From contig JAHDEL010000002.1 in NCBI GenBank assembly GCA_020628855.1, positions 1-64,000 of the forward strand: DNA of 64,000 nt, written 5' to 3'. Within the stretch, counting starts at the first letter, position 1, and each line of letters begins with the position of its first letter. Of this stretch, positions 18,500 to 28,500 are shown in pieces. The stretch is from Saprospiraceae bacterium. Lineage in GTDB: Bacteria > Bacteroidota > Bacteroidia > Chitinophagales > Saprospiraceae. The notes beneath the pieces are model-generated. The model saw only the letters and a program-made list of their open reading frames with translations, did no database searches and was not told the origin of the DNA. Position numbers and translations under genes: made by a program.

Positions 18500-19707
18500 T
18501 GTACTTACCTCTTAAATTAGCCAGACGATATCTCTTCGGCAAGAAGTCTACAAACGCCATAAATCTTATTTCTGGAATTTCGATATTTGGATTAACAGTA
18601 GGGAGTGCTGCCTTAGTGATAATCCTTTCGGTATTTAATGGATTTGAAAGCTTATTGAGTGGATTATATAACCCCTTCTACGCTGACATCCAAGTCACAC
18701 CTCAAGCAGGAAAGACGCTTGACATTGACAGTACCTTAGTCCAAGAACTTAAAGTAGATGAAAGAATCCTGGGGCATTCTATCTGTATTGAAGACCTTGC
18801 CCTATTCCAATACGAAAGTGTTCAGGAAGTGGGTATATTAAAAGGTGTAGATAAGCAATTCAAAAATGTAACTAGGCTTGACACAGCTTTGCTCTACGGT
18901 GACTTTCAACTTTCCAGAAATGGAATTATTACTGGCGTCATAGGCAGTGGATTACGCAACAAACTTGCTTTGCAAATCAATCAATCTTTGACTCCCCTTT
19001 CTACTTTTACTATACTTAAGAAGCCTAAACAAGGAAGAGAATATAACCAACAAGCCATTTATCCAGCTGGTGTCTTCTCTACAGATAGTGAAGCAGATTA
19101 CACTTATCTCATTAGTGAATATGCAACAGCGTCAAGGCTATTCGAAAAACCTGGGCAGTTTAGCAGTATTGAATTAAATGTGAGTGAAGATTCGAATCCT
19201 GATCAGATAAAGGTTGACTATGAAGCAAAGTATCCTGAGTTAGCATTCAAAACAAGATATGAGCAAGATGAAATATTCTTGAGAATACTAAATATAGAAA
19301 AATGGATAGCCTTCCTCATAGCCAGTTTAACATTAGTACTCATTGCATTTAATCTAGTAGGTAGTCTTTGGATGATTGTGCTAGAAAAACAGAAAGACTA
19401 TGCCATTCTAAAGTCAATTGGCTATCAAAAAAAGCAGATCTTTTTGACAGTTCTCTTAAAGGGACTTTTGATGTGCACTGTGGGTTTGATTCTAGGTTTT
19501 AGTTTTGCGCTCCTCTTTGCTATGGCACAACAATCTATAGGATTCATCAGTATTCCTGATGGTCTTATGATTTCTAGTTATCCAATAAAATTGAGGATAA
19601 GCGATTTCATCATTGTAGCAATTACTGTCTACCTCATTGGAGCTCTCGGCAGTAGTTTGCCTGCGTTACGGGCATCACGTATTTCAGCGAATGTCAATGT
19701 CCACTAA
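18499..19707 (+). CDS. LolC/LolE-family ABC permease
   Basis: A 402-aa inner-membrane protein starting with the family signature LARRYLFGKKSTNAINLISGISIFG, one helix (about 22-45), a periplasmic domain, and three C-terminal helices (about 273-300, 318-348 and 368-392). This matches LolC/LolE, the permeases that release outer-membrane lipoproteins to the carrier LolA. No ATPase lies beside it, as is common in Bacteroidota where lolD is elsewhere. The ATG overlaps the stop of the GH3 fusion (TAATG), so translation is coupled. The 3' end overlaps the convergent elaA-like gene by 14 bp. Confidence 0.85.
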   Translation: MYLPLKLARRYLFGKKSTNAINLISGISIFGLTVGSAALVIILSVFNGFESLLSGLYNPFYADIQVTPQAGKTLDIDSTLVQELKVDERILGHSICIEDLALFQYESVQEVGILKGVDKQFKNVTRLDTALLYGDFQLSRNGIITGVIGSGLRNKLALQINQSLTPLSTFTILKKPKQGREYNQQAIYPAGVFSTDSEADYTYLISEYATASRLFEKPGQFSSIELNVSEDSNPDQIKVDYEAKYPELAFKTRYEQDEIFLRILNIEKWIAFLIASLTLVLIAFNLVGSLWMIVLEKQKDYAILKSIGYQKKQIFLTVLLKGLLMCTVGLILGFSFALLFAMAQQSIGFISIPDGLMISSYPIKLRISDFIIVAITVYLIGALGSSLPALRASRISANVNVH

Positions 19708-20155
19708 TCAACACCATCGCAATATGTGGAATATCATCTTCTAGATATTCATCGCCCACAATTGTAAAACCAAAGCGTTCGTAAAACTTTTGCAAGTAAC
19801 ACTGGGCCGATATCTTTATAGACGTATTTGGAAATAACTTCTCACAAGCTTGAATTGAGGCTTGCATGAGTGTGATGCCCATTCCCTGTCTCCGGACAGA
19901 ACGAGCACTGACTACTCTCCCAATACTACAATACTTAGGGTAACTTACCCCAGGAGGTACTATTCTTGAATATGCAATCACTTGTTCGCTAGATGATGTA
20001 AATACTAAATGGTGTGAGAGCTGATCTTTATCATCAGTATCGAGATAAGGACAATCTTGCTCAACTACAAAAACATCCATTCTCAATTGCAAAATTGCAT
20101 AAAGCAAATTGGTGGACAATTCCTCCCAGCTTAAAAGTTCTTCACTATATTTCAT
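19694..20155 (-). CDS. elaA: GNAT acetyltransferase, ElaA family
   Basis: A 153-aa cytoplasmic GNAT protein. The ElaA signature LYAILQLRMDVFVVEQDCPYLDTDDKD is visible at about residues 17-43, and the acetyl-CoA loop is RVVSARSVRRQGMG (about 100-113). It probably acetylates a small molecule; the substrate of ElaA proteins is not settled. Its start overlaps the stop of the upstream EEP-family gene by one base, and its end overlaps the convergent LolC/E gene by 14 bp. Confidence 0.85.
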   Translation of the reverse strand: MKYSEELLSWEELSTNLLYAILQLRMDVFVVEQDCPYLDTDDKDQLSHHLVFTSSSEQVIAYSRIVPPGVSYPKYCSIGRVVSARSVRRQGMGITLMQASIQACEKLFPNTSIKISAQCYLQKFYERFGFTIVGDEYLEDDIPHIAMVLISGH

Positions 20156-21078
20156 TAATTGACCAATTCGAACTGATATGTTCCAATAATTCCAAAATGG
20201 CTATTATTCAACGTAATATCTTCGAACTCAACACACTCTATTCCTTCAGTATAGAAGATATGATCAAAGGGTACATCAAGGCTGGATAAAGCAATAGACC
20301 TCCGACTATTATTGAGTCCAGTGTTAGAGCGAAATTGGCGAATCTCACTAGACCAATACACCAAGTTAAAATCACCAAGAACGATGATCGGCTCTTTGGC
20401 ATTATTGACTACATCAGACAGCACATCCAATGTTTGCTGGGCATCTACAAGACCCTGTCTATTGACTGATTGAGAAAGGTAGCAACTGATGACTCTCACT
20501 TGTTTTCCATTCTTCCTATATCCAACACCGAGTAGTGGTCTTTGACTGCTTTGGTAAGTCTGTCTTTGAAATAATTCTTGCTTTGCATAGAGTGCCTTGC
20601 CATGAGGGTCAATCTTAACAACTGTTTCATCAAATGGATACTGGCCGGAAAGACGCATTTTTAGGAAAGCATTCCACTCAGGAGTCACTTCTTGAAAACT
20701 GATGATGTCTGGCTCAAGCTCACGAATTTGTTTGATGGCATCCTCATAATCGTCAGATATCGATGAGAGATTTAAATGCAGAATTTTGAAAGATTGCAGA
20801 TTGTTCTTTGTTGGAAAAACGATTGAACCATTGGACTCTCCTTTTAGAAAGAGAGATAAAATTCCACAGCAAATCATGCCAGCATACATTATCTTTTGCT
20901 GTCGTAGAACTAGGCTTAATAGTCCTATACCCAAAAATCCAAACATCAATAACACTGCTCTCTCTGACAAAGTATTGCCAAGTGCATTCTCCATAGGGAA
21001 GATAGATAGGACAAGCAATCCTATCATAATGGCAATAATAATATATTGGATCTTAGTATTCAATTGTTGCGACTCCAC
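20155..21078 (-). CDS. Membrane-anchored endonuclease/exonuclease/phosphatase family protein
   Basis: A 307-aa protein with three hydrophobic segments in the first 80 residues, then an EEP (DNase I-like) domain. Catalytic features are ILHLNLSS (Asn near 98), DIISFQEVTPEW (Glu), VLGDFNLVYWS (Asp/Asn near 221-224) and a C-terminal His in NNSHFGII. The usual final SDH is NSH, so one acidic partner of the catalytic His is altered. Start is probably the GTG at 21078, 11 bp after the upstream stop; the next ATG (21027) would cut the first membrane helix. The substrate (nucleic acid, phosphoinositide or other phosphodiester) is not readable. Confidence 0.78.
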   Translation of the reverse strand: MESQQLNTKIQYIIIAIMIGLLVLSIFPMENALGNTLSERAVLLMFGFLGIGLLSLVLRQQKIMYAGMICCGILSLFLKGESNGSIVFPTKNNLQSFKILHLNLSSISDDYEDAIKQIRELEPDIISFQEVTPEWNAFLKMRLSGQYPFDETVVKIDPHGKALYAKQELFQRQTYQSSQRPLLGVGYRKNGKQVRVISCYLSQSVNRQGLVDAQQTLDVLSDVVNNAKEPIIVLGDFNLVYWSSEIRQFRSNTGLNNSRRSIALSSLDVPFDHIFYTEGIECVEFEDITLNNSHFGIIGTYQFELVN

Positions 21079-21089
21079 TACAAATGTAT

Positions 21090-22901
21090 CTAATCAAGAT
21101 AATCTGCAAGTACACACACGAGCTTTTTTGATTTTATGTTTCCGTTAGTATGAAAAAGCTTAACTAAGACAATATGGATGCCTAGGTTTGCTTTGATACC
21201 TTCATCAGTATATCCATCCCACAGAATGAAATCATTCTGAGACACTAATCGATTAGCTACTAAATCTCGAATGAGATAACCTCTCGAATCAAAAATCTGG
21301 ACTGTTGCTAGATAACCGGATTCTTCTAATTCAAAAAGTAGTTCTAATTGATCACCATCTCCATCAGAATTTGGGGAAAAGACTTTGTCTGCTAAGTAGA
21401 CAAAATCTTCTTCTGCTGCTGAGAAGTTAATCTGATTACCATTGGCATATCCAGGTGTAGCAAACTGGGTAGCCTCAACACCTGAAAACCAATTTTCTGT
21501 ATTGTCTGAATCTACGCTGAATGATAATCTTTCTAAGCTTACACCTTCAGTATCATCAATCAACTGAAAATGGAAATCTTCTTCGTAGTCAAAAGATTCG
21601 AACTCTGTATCTACGCCTTGTATATCCACGAAGCCTACGGTGAAGTTACCGTCGGCATTATTGAATGATGGAATCGGATTGATAATGAAATTTGCTGTAT
21701 CAGGATATTGATAGACTTGTTTCATATTAAAAGAATCCACCATAATAGCCAGATATTCTCCAGGAAGAAACAGTCTGTCTGATTCTATAAAATCAACTTC
21801 GTCTTTATCTGCATTCTTGATATACACTCCTTCCAAACTCAATACTTTCTGAGAAGCATTGTAAATCTCGACGAAGTCTTCCATTTCTTGATAGGGGTCG
21901 AATACAATTTCAGAAATTTTGATATCTCCCACAGTTGGAGACTCAGGTAGCAGAAATTGAAATTGTACAGGCTCTAAAATATTTCCACTCACATCCTTTA
22001 CACCTTCGATTGTCAAGGTGTACTCAATACTGAAATCTAAAGCAGGCTCGAAAGAGAGGTTAGCAAACGTCGGATTATCCTCTCCAAAAACAACAAATTC
22101 TGGTTGTATACCACCTGGTTCTATAGTATAATTCTCTGTATTGCGTATACAATCTGCGTCCATCGGTTCATCAAATCTTAAACTGATTACTGTTGGAAAA
22201 ATTGGTCTAATATCGACCAATACTGGAGGTGTAGTATCAGGTAAGTTCTCTTCTATAATCAAATCATCAAAAAAGACTTTGTCAACATTAGAACTTGTCA
22301 CTTTTGCTTCCACTCCAAAATAGAGCAGATCTTCATTCGGATAAGTGTTGTCCTGCAACTCGAACTCCAGAGCAAAAGGGCTTGAAGAATAAGCAAAGAA
22401 TGCAGACCACGTTCCTGTAGCAGTTCGTACTATTCTATATTGAAATTCTGTTGGATCACTTGCAACTGCTCCTAAGGTTCCCGAAGCGAGCAAGACTTCT
22501 GTGCCTTGGTCAAGTCTCATAAATCGGATAGCATCTTCACTCCCATTCTCCCCGAATCTTAAGATGTAGCCATTGGCGATTGTAATATCTGGCATGTCTA
22601 ACCCTAGAAAAATTGCACCATTATTATTATTAGATGGAGCAAAATCATACAAAGCATAACCCAACCATCTTGCAGAATCTGGAACAGCAATTTGGCTGAA
22701 CAGCTGAAAAGTTTCAGGAACTGCAGCGTCTAACTGTAGTTGCTGATTTTGATTGACAGTAAAGGCATTGAGATCTCCAAACCATTCCGGATTATTCAGA
22801 AGCTCCCCGTCTTCAAAACTATCTGACCACTGTCCAGAACAAAGAAGAACCATGCAACTGAATGAGAGCACAAGAAAACTTCGCATTAAATAAATAATCA
22901 T
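21090..22901 (-). CDS. Secreted lamin-tail-domain protein
   Basis: A 603-aa exported protein. After a signal peptide (to about residue 24) comes a beta-sandwich (30-215) that may be LamG-like. An Ig-like domain of the SbsA type (TPPVLVDIRPIFPTVISLRF onward, about 225-320) follows, then a lamin tail domain (IKISEIVFDPYQEMEDFVEIYNAS, about 330-475). The C-terminal part (about 500-603) reads VFSPNSDGDGDQLELLFELE and VQIFDSRGYLIRDL, resembling the FlgD-like/CHU_C type B T9SS sorting region. It is probably exported by T9SS and attached to the surface. An ATG at 22886 (MRSFLVLSF) is an alternative start. Function is unknown; it may be structural or nuclease-associated. Confidence 0.75.
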   Translation of the reverse strand: MIIYLMRSFLVLSFSCMVLLCSGQWSDSFEDGELLNNPEWFGDLNAFTVNQNQQLQLDAAVPETFQLFSQIAVPDSARWLGYALYDFAPSNNNNGAIFLGLDMPDITIANGYILRFGENGSEDAIRFMRLDQGTEVLLASGTLGAVASDPTEFQYRIVRTATGTWSAFFAYSSSPFALEFELQDNTYPNEDLLYFGVEAKVTSSNVDKVFFDDLIIEENLPDTTPPVLVDIRPIFPTVISLRFDEPMDADCIRNTENYTIEPGGIQPEFVVFGEDNPTFANLSFEPALDFSIEYTLTIEGVKDVSGNILEPVQFQFLLPESPTVGDIKISEIVFDPYQEMEDFVEIYNASQKVLSLEGVYIKNADKDEVDFIESDRLFLPGEYLAIMVDSFNMKQVYQYPDTANFIINPIPSFNNADGNFTVGFVDIQGVDTEFESFDYEEDFHFQLIDDTEGVSLERLSFSVDSDNTENWFSGVEATQFATPGYANGNQINFSAAEEDFVYLADKVFSPNSDGDGDQLELLFELEESGYLATVQIFDSRGYLIRDLVANRLVSQNDFILWDGYTDEGIKANLGIHIVLVKLFHTNGNIKSKKLVCVLADYLD

Positions 22902-23013
22902 CTCAAGAGTCTTAGTCCGATGAAAATACTTTATATCTGTAGATTTTTTGCCTTATTGAAGTAATCTTTGTGTTGTTTTTCTGTTTAGAATGAGAACTTA
23001 GAAATTACAGATT

Positions 23014-24018
23014 ATGAAAGTTGCAGTTGTCGGTGCTACAGGACTTGTTGGAAAGGTGATTCTTCAACTTCTAGAAGAGCGAAACTTTCCCGTTACAGAA
23101 CTCTTGCCAGTTGCCTCTGCTAGGTCGCTAGGAAAGTCAATAACATTTAGAAATATAGAGTACAAGATTCAGTCTGTTGATGATGCGATAGCAGCAAGTC
23201 CAGACTTAGCAATATTCTCTGCTGGTGGTAGTACATCTCTGCGATATGCACAAGCATTTGCCGAAAGGCAATGTATTGTTATAGACAATAGTAGTGCTTG
23301 GAGAATGGATAAAACAAAACCTCTGGTAGTAGCCAGTGTGAATGATCATCATATTTCGAATGAGCATTACATTATCGCAAATCCAAACTGCAGTACTATG
23401 CAACTCATGGTACCGCTTGCTCCATTACACAAAGCATTTCAAATTAAGAGACTCGTCATCAGCACTTACCAATCCTTTACAGGCACTGGCAAACAAGCTG
23501 TTGATCAATATGAATATGAAAAAGCAAACCAAACCTATAATAGTGAGATAGCCGCATATCCACACAAGATTTTTGCTAATTGCATTCCACATTGTGGTGA
23601 TTTTGGCGATGATGGTTATACCACCGAGGAGACAAAATTGGTAAATGAAACAAGAAAAATACTTGATGACCCAAGTATCCAAATAACAGCGACAGCAGTA
23701 CGAGTTCCTGTGTTTGGTGGTCATTCGGAAGCTGTGAATATTGAGTTTGAGAAGGCATATGACCTTGAGCAAGTCTTAGATATCTTGAAGAGTACACCAG
23801 AGGTTATTCTACAAAACGAAGCTGAAAACAACCTCTATCCAATGCCACTGAATGCTTATGAAACTGACCCCGTCTATGTAGGCAGAATCCGTAGAGACCA
23901 TAGCATTCAAAATGGCTTGAATATGTGGGTGGTTGCTGATAATCTTAGAAAAGGTGCTGCAACCAATACAATCCAAATAGCTGAAAATCTATTGCAATCT
24001 GGAAGGTTGCCAAAATAG
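23014..24018 (+). CDS. asd: Aspartate-semialdehyde dehydrogenase
   Basis: This enzyme reduces aspartyl phosphate to aspartate semialdehyde with NADPH, the branch point to lysine/diaminopimelate, methionine and threonine. The 334-aa product begins with the nucleotide-binding VGATGLVGKVILQLLEER. It carries the catalytic Cys in ANPNCSTMQL (about residue 127) and the catalytic His region RVPVFGGHSEAVNIEF (about 230-245). Length is normal. It is monocistronic here; a near-consensus -7 element (AATCTTTG) lies about 50 bp upstream, with no clean -33. Confidence 0.95.
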   Translation: MKVAVVGATGLVGKVILQLLEERNFPVTELLPVASARSLGKSITFRNIEYKIQSVDDAIAASPDLAIFSAGGSTSLRYAQAFAERQCIVIDNSSAWRMDKTKPLVVASVNDHHISNEHYIIANPNCSTMQLMVPLAPLHKAFQIKRLVISTYQSFTGTGKQAVDQYEYEKANQTYNSEIAAYPHKIFANCIPHCGDFGDDGYTTEETKLVNETRKILDDPSIQITATAVRVPVFGGHSEAVNIEFEKAYDLEQVLDILKSTPEVILQNEAENNLYPMPLNAYETDPVYVGRIRRDHSIQNGLNMWVVADNLRKGAATNTIQIAENLLQSGRLPK

Positions 24019-24176
24019 ATACTTTTTCAAAGACTTCACGTCCTAATAAAGATGATATAGTGTGATTTGCTTTTTAGAATACCTCTTGTATCTTAAAGTA
24101 GGAATTAGATAATTAACATACAGTGAATATTGCTCAGACGAGCAAGAGAAATTAACTACAGTAACAAATAGACACC

Positions 24177-25412
24177 ATGAAAAAGAAGATTGTCATTTGG
24201 GGACAAAATGAAAAAGATGAAAGAATCCTCATAGGCTTAGAATTAAAAGAAAAGGACAACAAAGTTCTTCTCCATAAGATTAGAGAACAAGATGCTACAG
24301 AGGCTTTTTATAAGTCGATGATGGACGATTGGCGGAGCGGTAAAGACATAGAGTTTCCAGAGAATCATGAAGTAGAAGATCGACCTTTGTCACTTACAGA
24401 AGACTTACTTCCAGAAAATATAAAAACAGAAAGAGGAGATATTATATCTAGAGCAAAGGCAGAATGGCATTTTGTTGTGTTGTCTTCTAAATTGTATGAT
24501 ATGTATCAAAGTGAAGTTGATGATCTCAAAGAGAAAGTGAAGGGCTTGGACCAATTTGACGATATTGTTTGGGAAGAAATGAAGACTTTCTGGGGTAAAG
24601 TTCAAAATCAGGTCAGAGACAGAAATCTCTTCAGAGACCACGCTAATGCTTTAAGAAAGCATACCAATGCTCTCTTCGACACCATGAAGGAGATGAAGGA
24701 TGATCTTCAAAAAGAATTCAGAGCACAATCGAAAGAACAAGCTGGAGAATTTAATCAAATGCTTGACAACATTCAGACGAAACTTGATAAGAACCTGAGC
24801 CTCAAACCTATTTTTGATGAATTGAAGAACATTCAAAATAAATTTAAAAACACAAAGTTTACGCGAAAGGACGGCAATGAAATTTGGGGCCGCATAGATG
24901 CTTACTTCAAAACTGTCAAGGAGAAAAGATATGGTGATTCTGGAGGTAATGATAATCCATTGACAAGAATCCAGAGAAGGTACGACGGCCTAATGCAGGC
25001 GATTGGTAAAATGGATGTTTCTATCAATAGAGATAAGAAAGATCTAGAGTTTAATACCAGACGTATCAATGAAACAGATGGTCAACTGGAAAGAGAGTTA
25101 GGAAAGGCTAAGTTGATTATGATTCAAGAGCGTATCAACTCTAAACAAGAGAAGTTAAATGATATGCTCAAGACAAAAGAACAACTCGAAGGGAGGATAG
25201 AAAAAGAAAAGAAGAATGTAGAAAAGAGAGCTAAAAAAGCTGAGGTAGAGAAAGCTAAGCAAGCTAGGAAAGCTGAAATAGCAGAAGAGATATCGAAAGC
25301 GAGCGAAACCAGAGATGATAAAGCACTATCTGCAAAAGCTGAGGAGGTGAACGCTTCTAAATCAAGAAGGAAAAAGGTTGTACCACCAGTAAAGAGTTCA
25401 GAGGAAGAATAA
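24177..25412 (+). CDS. Coiled-coil protein with DUF349-like segments
   Basis: A 411-aa, highly charged, soluble protein. After a small alpha/beta N terminus (MKKKIVIWGQNEKDERILIG), the rest is helical. Two segments resemble DUF349: IVWEEMKTFWGKVQNQVRDR (about 130-150) and IFDELKNIQNKFKNTKFTRK followed by EIWGRIDAYF (about 213-245). Long coiled coils with a Lys/Glu/Ala-rich tail fill 280-411. No signal peptide or membrane helix is present. DUF349 proteins are found in nucleoid- or translation-associated contexts, but the role here is unknown. The 158-bp gap before it holds no clear promoter. Confidence 0.7.
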   Translation: MKKKIVIWGQNEKDERILIGLELKEKDNKVLLHKIREQDATEAFYKSMMDDWRSGKDIEFPENHEVEDRPLSLTEDLLPENIKTERGDIISRAKAEWHFVVLSSKLYDMYQSEVDDLKEKVKGLDQFDDIVWEEMKTFWGKVQNQVRDRNLFRDHANALRKHTNALFDTMKEMKDDLQKEFRAQSKEQAGEFNQMLDNIQTKLDKNLSLKPIFDELKNIQNKFKNTKFTRKDGNEIWGRIDAYFKTVKEKRYGDSGGNDNPLTRIQRRYDGLMQAIGKMDVSINRDKKDLEFNTRRINETDGQLERELGKAKLIMIQERINSKQEKLNDMLKTKEQLEGRIEKEKKNVEKRAKKAEVEKAKQARKAEIAEEISKASETRDDKALSAKAEEVNASKSRRKKVVPPVKSSEEE

Positions 25413-25456
25413 GCGTAACTTGAGTAAATACTTCTCTGTAGAATTCTTAGGTAAAT

Positions 25457-25486
25457 AAAAAAAGGCTGCTCAAATGAGCAGCCTTT
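25457..25486 (-). terminator. Terminator between convergent genes
   Basis: A 12-bp perfect inverted repeat (aaaggctgctca at 25461-25472 and its complement at 25475-25486) separates two convergent genes. The long A-run at 25457-25463 becomes a U-run for the minus-strand metalloprotease gene. On the plus strand only TTT follows, so it is strongest leftward but may act in both directions. Confidence 0.8.
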
Positions 25487-25508
25487 CTAGTTTAATATTA
25501 AAACGTGA

Positions 25509-28500
25509 CTATTTGTTAATCACTATTTTATCTGTAATAATTCCATTCTTTGAAGAGACTTGAAGCATATACATACCATTGCTTAATCCTCTAGCATCCA
25601 ATGTTTCAAAAATCTGAGTTTGACCTTTGTTGACTTGAATGTTCTGGATAAGTCTTCCTTGCATTGTATAGAGTCCAATCTGGTAATTTAGACTTCTATC
25701 TGCTTCGTTAATAGCCACAGTGAATTGTCCGTCATTCGGATTAGGGTAGACTTCAAGAGCAGTCCCTGATGCATCGAGATCAGAAGTAGAACTTAACTCC
25801 AATCCTGTATCCACGATAGTCCTATTAATTACTGCACATACTCCATCTGCATTATCCGCATCAATACAAGCTCTCGCTTCATACATTTTTAGATCCAATA
25901 ATTCGAAGTCATCAATGTACCATCCAGCAAGGAAGCTATTGTCTGCTGGTGGGCTTGTATTCGCATCACTACCCCATCTGAATCTCACTGTAATATTCTG
26001 GCCTGCAAAATCAGAAAGGTCTAAATAACTATCATAATACTCTCTTTCATCACCACTAAATGCGAACAATGAAGGAATAGCAAATGTTCCATATTGCAAT
26101 TCGGAGTTATAGCCATTATATAACCACTTGTCATCAACAAATTGGAAGGTATTGCCATTGTCTGTACTGATAAGTATAAAACCTCCATCTACTCTAAACT
26201 CAGTATTATGAGCTTGCCAGATTCTAAGCACAGGAAATTCTCCAGTGACTTCCAGATTGTGATAGTCAAGGTATTGGTCTGACTCTGTAGACACTGACTC
26301 AACCCACCATGACTTGTCTCCACTATTTGGATAAATTGTTACAGCTTGAAAAATATTTACACCTTCGATGTTCTCAAATCCTACTTCCCAATGTCCTTCT
26401 CCTGTATTCGAATTGAATTCGTCGATGTCATTGATAGGATCGTAAACGAGCCTCTTACTTGCAGTGTTTTCATCAGACACATAAGTAACTGTAAATGACT
26501 CTTCTGATAGCGTTTCTTTATCTCCGAAAGACCAAGAAATAACATTACCTGACACTTCGGGCTCTACGCTAGCTGTCGAAGAACTGTATGCAAGACCGTC
26601 TGGAATTTCATCCGTTACGACTACATTCATTGCAGTTTCTTCTGTGTGATTAGCATAATACATTTCTACTTCAACCATCTCACCAGGCTTAATGACATTA
26701 GTTGCAACCTTCTGGACTTTGAGAGTCTTAATACATGTCGGCATTGGGTCAAAATTCTCGAAACCATCTAGATGATCCATTGAGTCTCCTTGGTCTGCAT
26801 AAAAGCCGAGTCCTCTTCTTGCGAATACTTCCCAAAGCAAGCACTCGTGCTCTCCATCAAAGTTCATTCTGTCCGCTTCGAATATTGCATCTCTGCCATC
26901 TACAAAACCAGGTCTACATGGCTGGATCATCATACCATCCATGACAAGTTTGATTGCTTTATAGTTACCTGACTCTGTATTTTTATAATCTGGATCAAAT
27001 CCATACTCATCTACAAATGCCCAATACATATCCCAAAGCATTGCACACCATACTGCACCAACACCATGCGGAACGCTTTGATTAGGAATAAAGCTGTAAG
27101 TAAGTGGACATATCGTCATATCTGTACTATATGGGAATACTCTAATTCCTCTTCCATTCACGTCTTCACCATTCACATACGGTGACATTCCTCTAATATC
27201 AGCACCTGTATTATCTGCATCAGTACCTGTTACAAGTGCAAAGTAATCACTCCATCCTTCTCCCATTTGCTCACCAGTATCAGCTTCTCCATCACCATCT
27301 GTATCGATGTTGAACAGACATCCAGAGTTTCCAGGTCCACCTGTAAGTCTAGTGGATATTCCGTGACCAAATTCGTGTGCGATAACTGCATTATCAAATG
27401 AAGCATCCAATTGACTTGGACCACTCGTTTCTCTTTCTTCTATCTTCAAAATAACCGTCTCACCAGCTGCCATTTGACTTCTAATGAGATCACAGCTTGA
27501 CTTAGCCATGAATACTGTTGGTATCGTTGTCGTGAATCCTTCACCCGCTGCCATTGTTAATAATTCTTCACCTGTACCACCATTAACACCTTCTACATTA
27601 CATATTACACATGCAGTTGCACCCGCCGCTTCAGCATTTGCAGCTTTTTCGATAAAGAAACAAGACCCTCTATCAACCAATGCAATATTTCCAGATACTT
27701 CACTGACATTCTCTACAGGACCACACACTTGAGTTGCTCCAGAAAAGTTACTGTCATAGGCAAGTACAAGTTCGCCTTCTACTGGACTATCTGCATAATC
27801 AAATGCCCACTCTACATCATCACTTGCCAAACCTACTTCAATAAATCCAGCAATAGCAGCTGGCTCTTCTACAGAAACTAATCTATCACCTCCTTGATTC
27901 CATAGAAACATCTGCATCCTTCCATTACCACCATCACCAGGCGTAGCGAAATTCGCATTATCTGTCCCAGAACCATCAAGAGCTTCAGCTCTTACAAAAT
28001 CATTTTGCGCACCTCCATTTCCATAATTGTTAGATTGGAAATTACCATTGCCTTCATTAAATCCGTAGAAATGTGCAAAGTCATGCATTTTATTGACAGT
28101 GTAAAATAAATTTACAACTGCCGCATCAAGACTAAAGATAGGCTCTGCCTCTTGCATATGTGTAAAATCAAATACCAGGTCATCGCCGCCATCTGGCTCA
28201 TTCCCTACACTTGAGTTATTATTCTCTCTGTCTTCATACGCGTGGGCATTATTACCTCTTGTAATTGTGTATTCTGCACCTTCGGCACCATTAGTATCAT
28301 GCCAGCCAAAAGGTGAAGCATCTTCATCTGAAGGATCTACAACAAGTTCGTGCTCACCATGCAGCGGCGATTCTGCCGGCCATGCATAGACTCTATAAGA
28401 AGCTCCATCACCTGCTGCAGCAGCAGCCATAGTTTGCTCTACTTCATCTGTCTTATGGTGTGCATGACCACAGCTGTCACTATGCTTCCCTTTTTCATGA

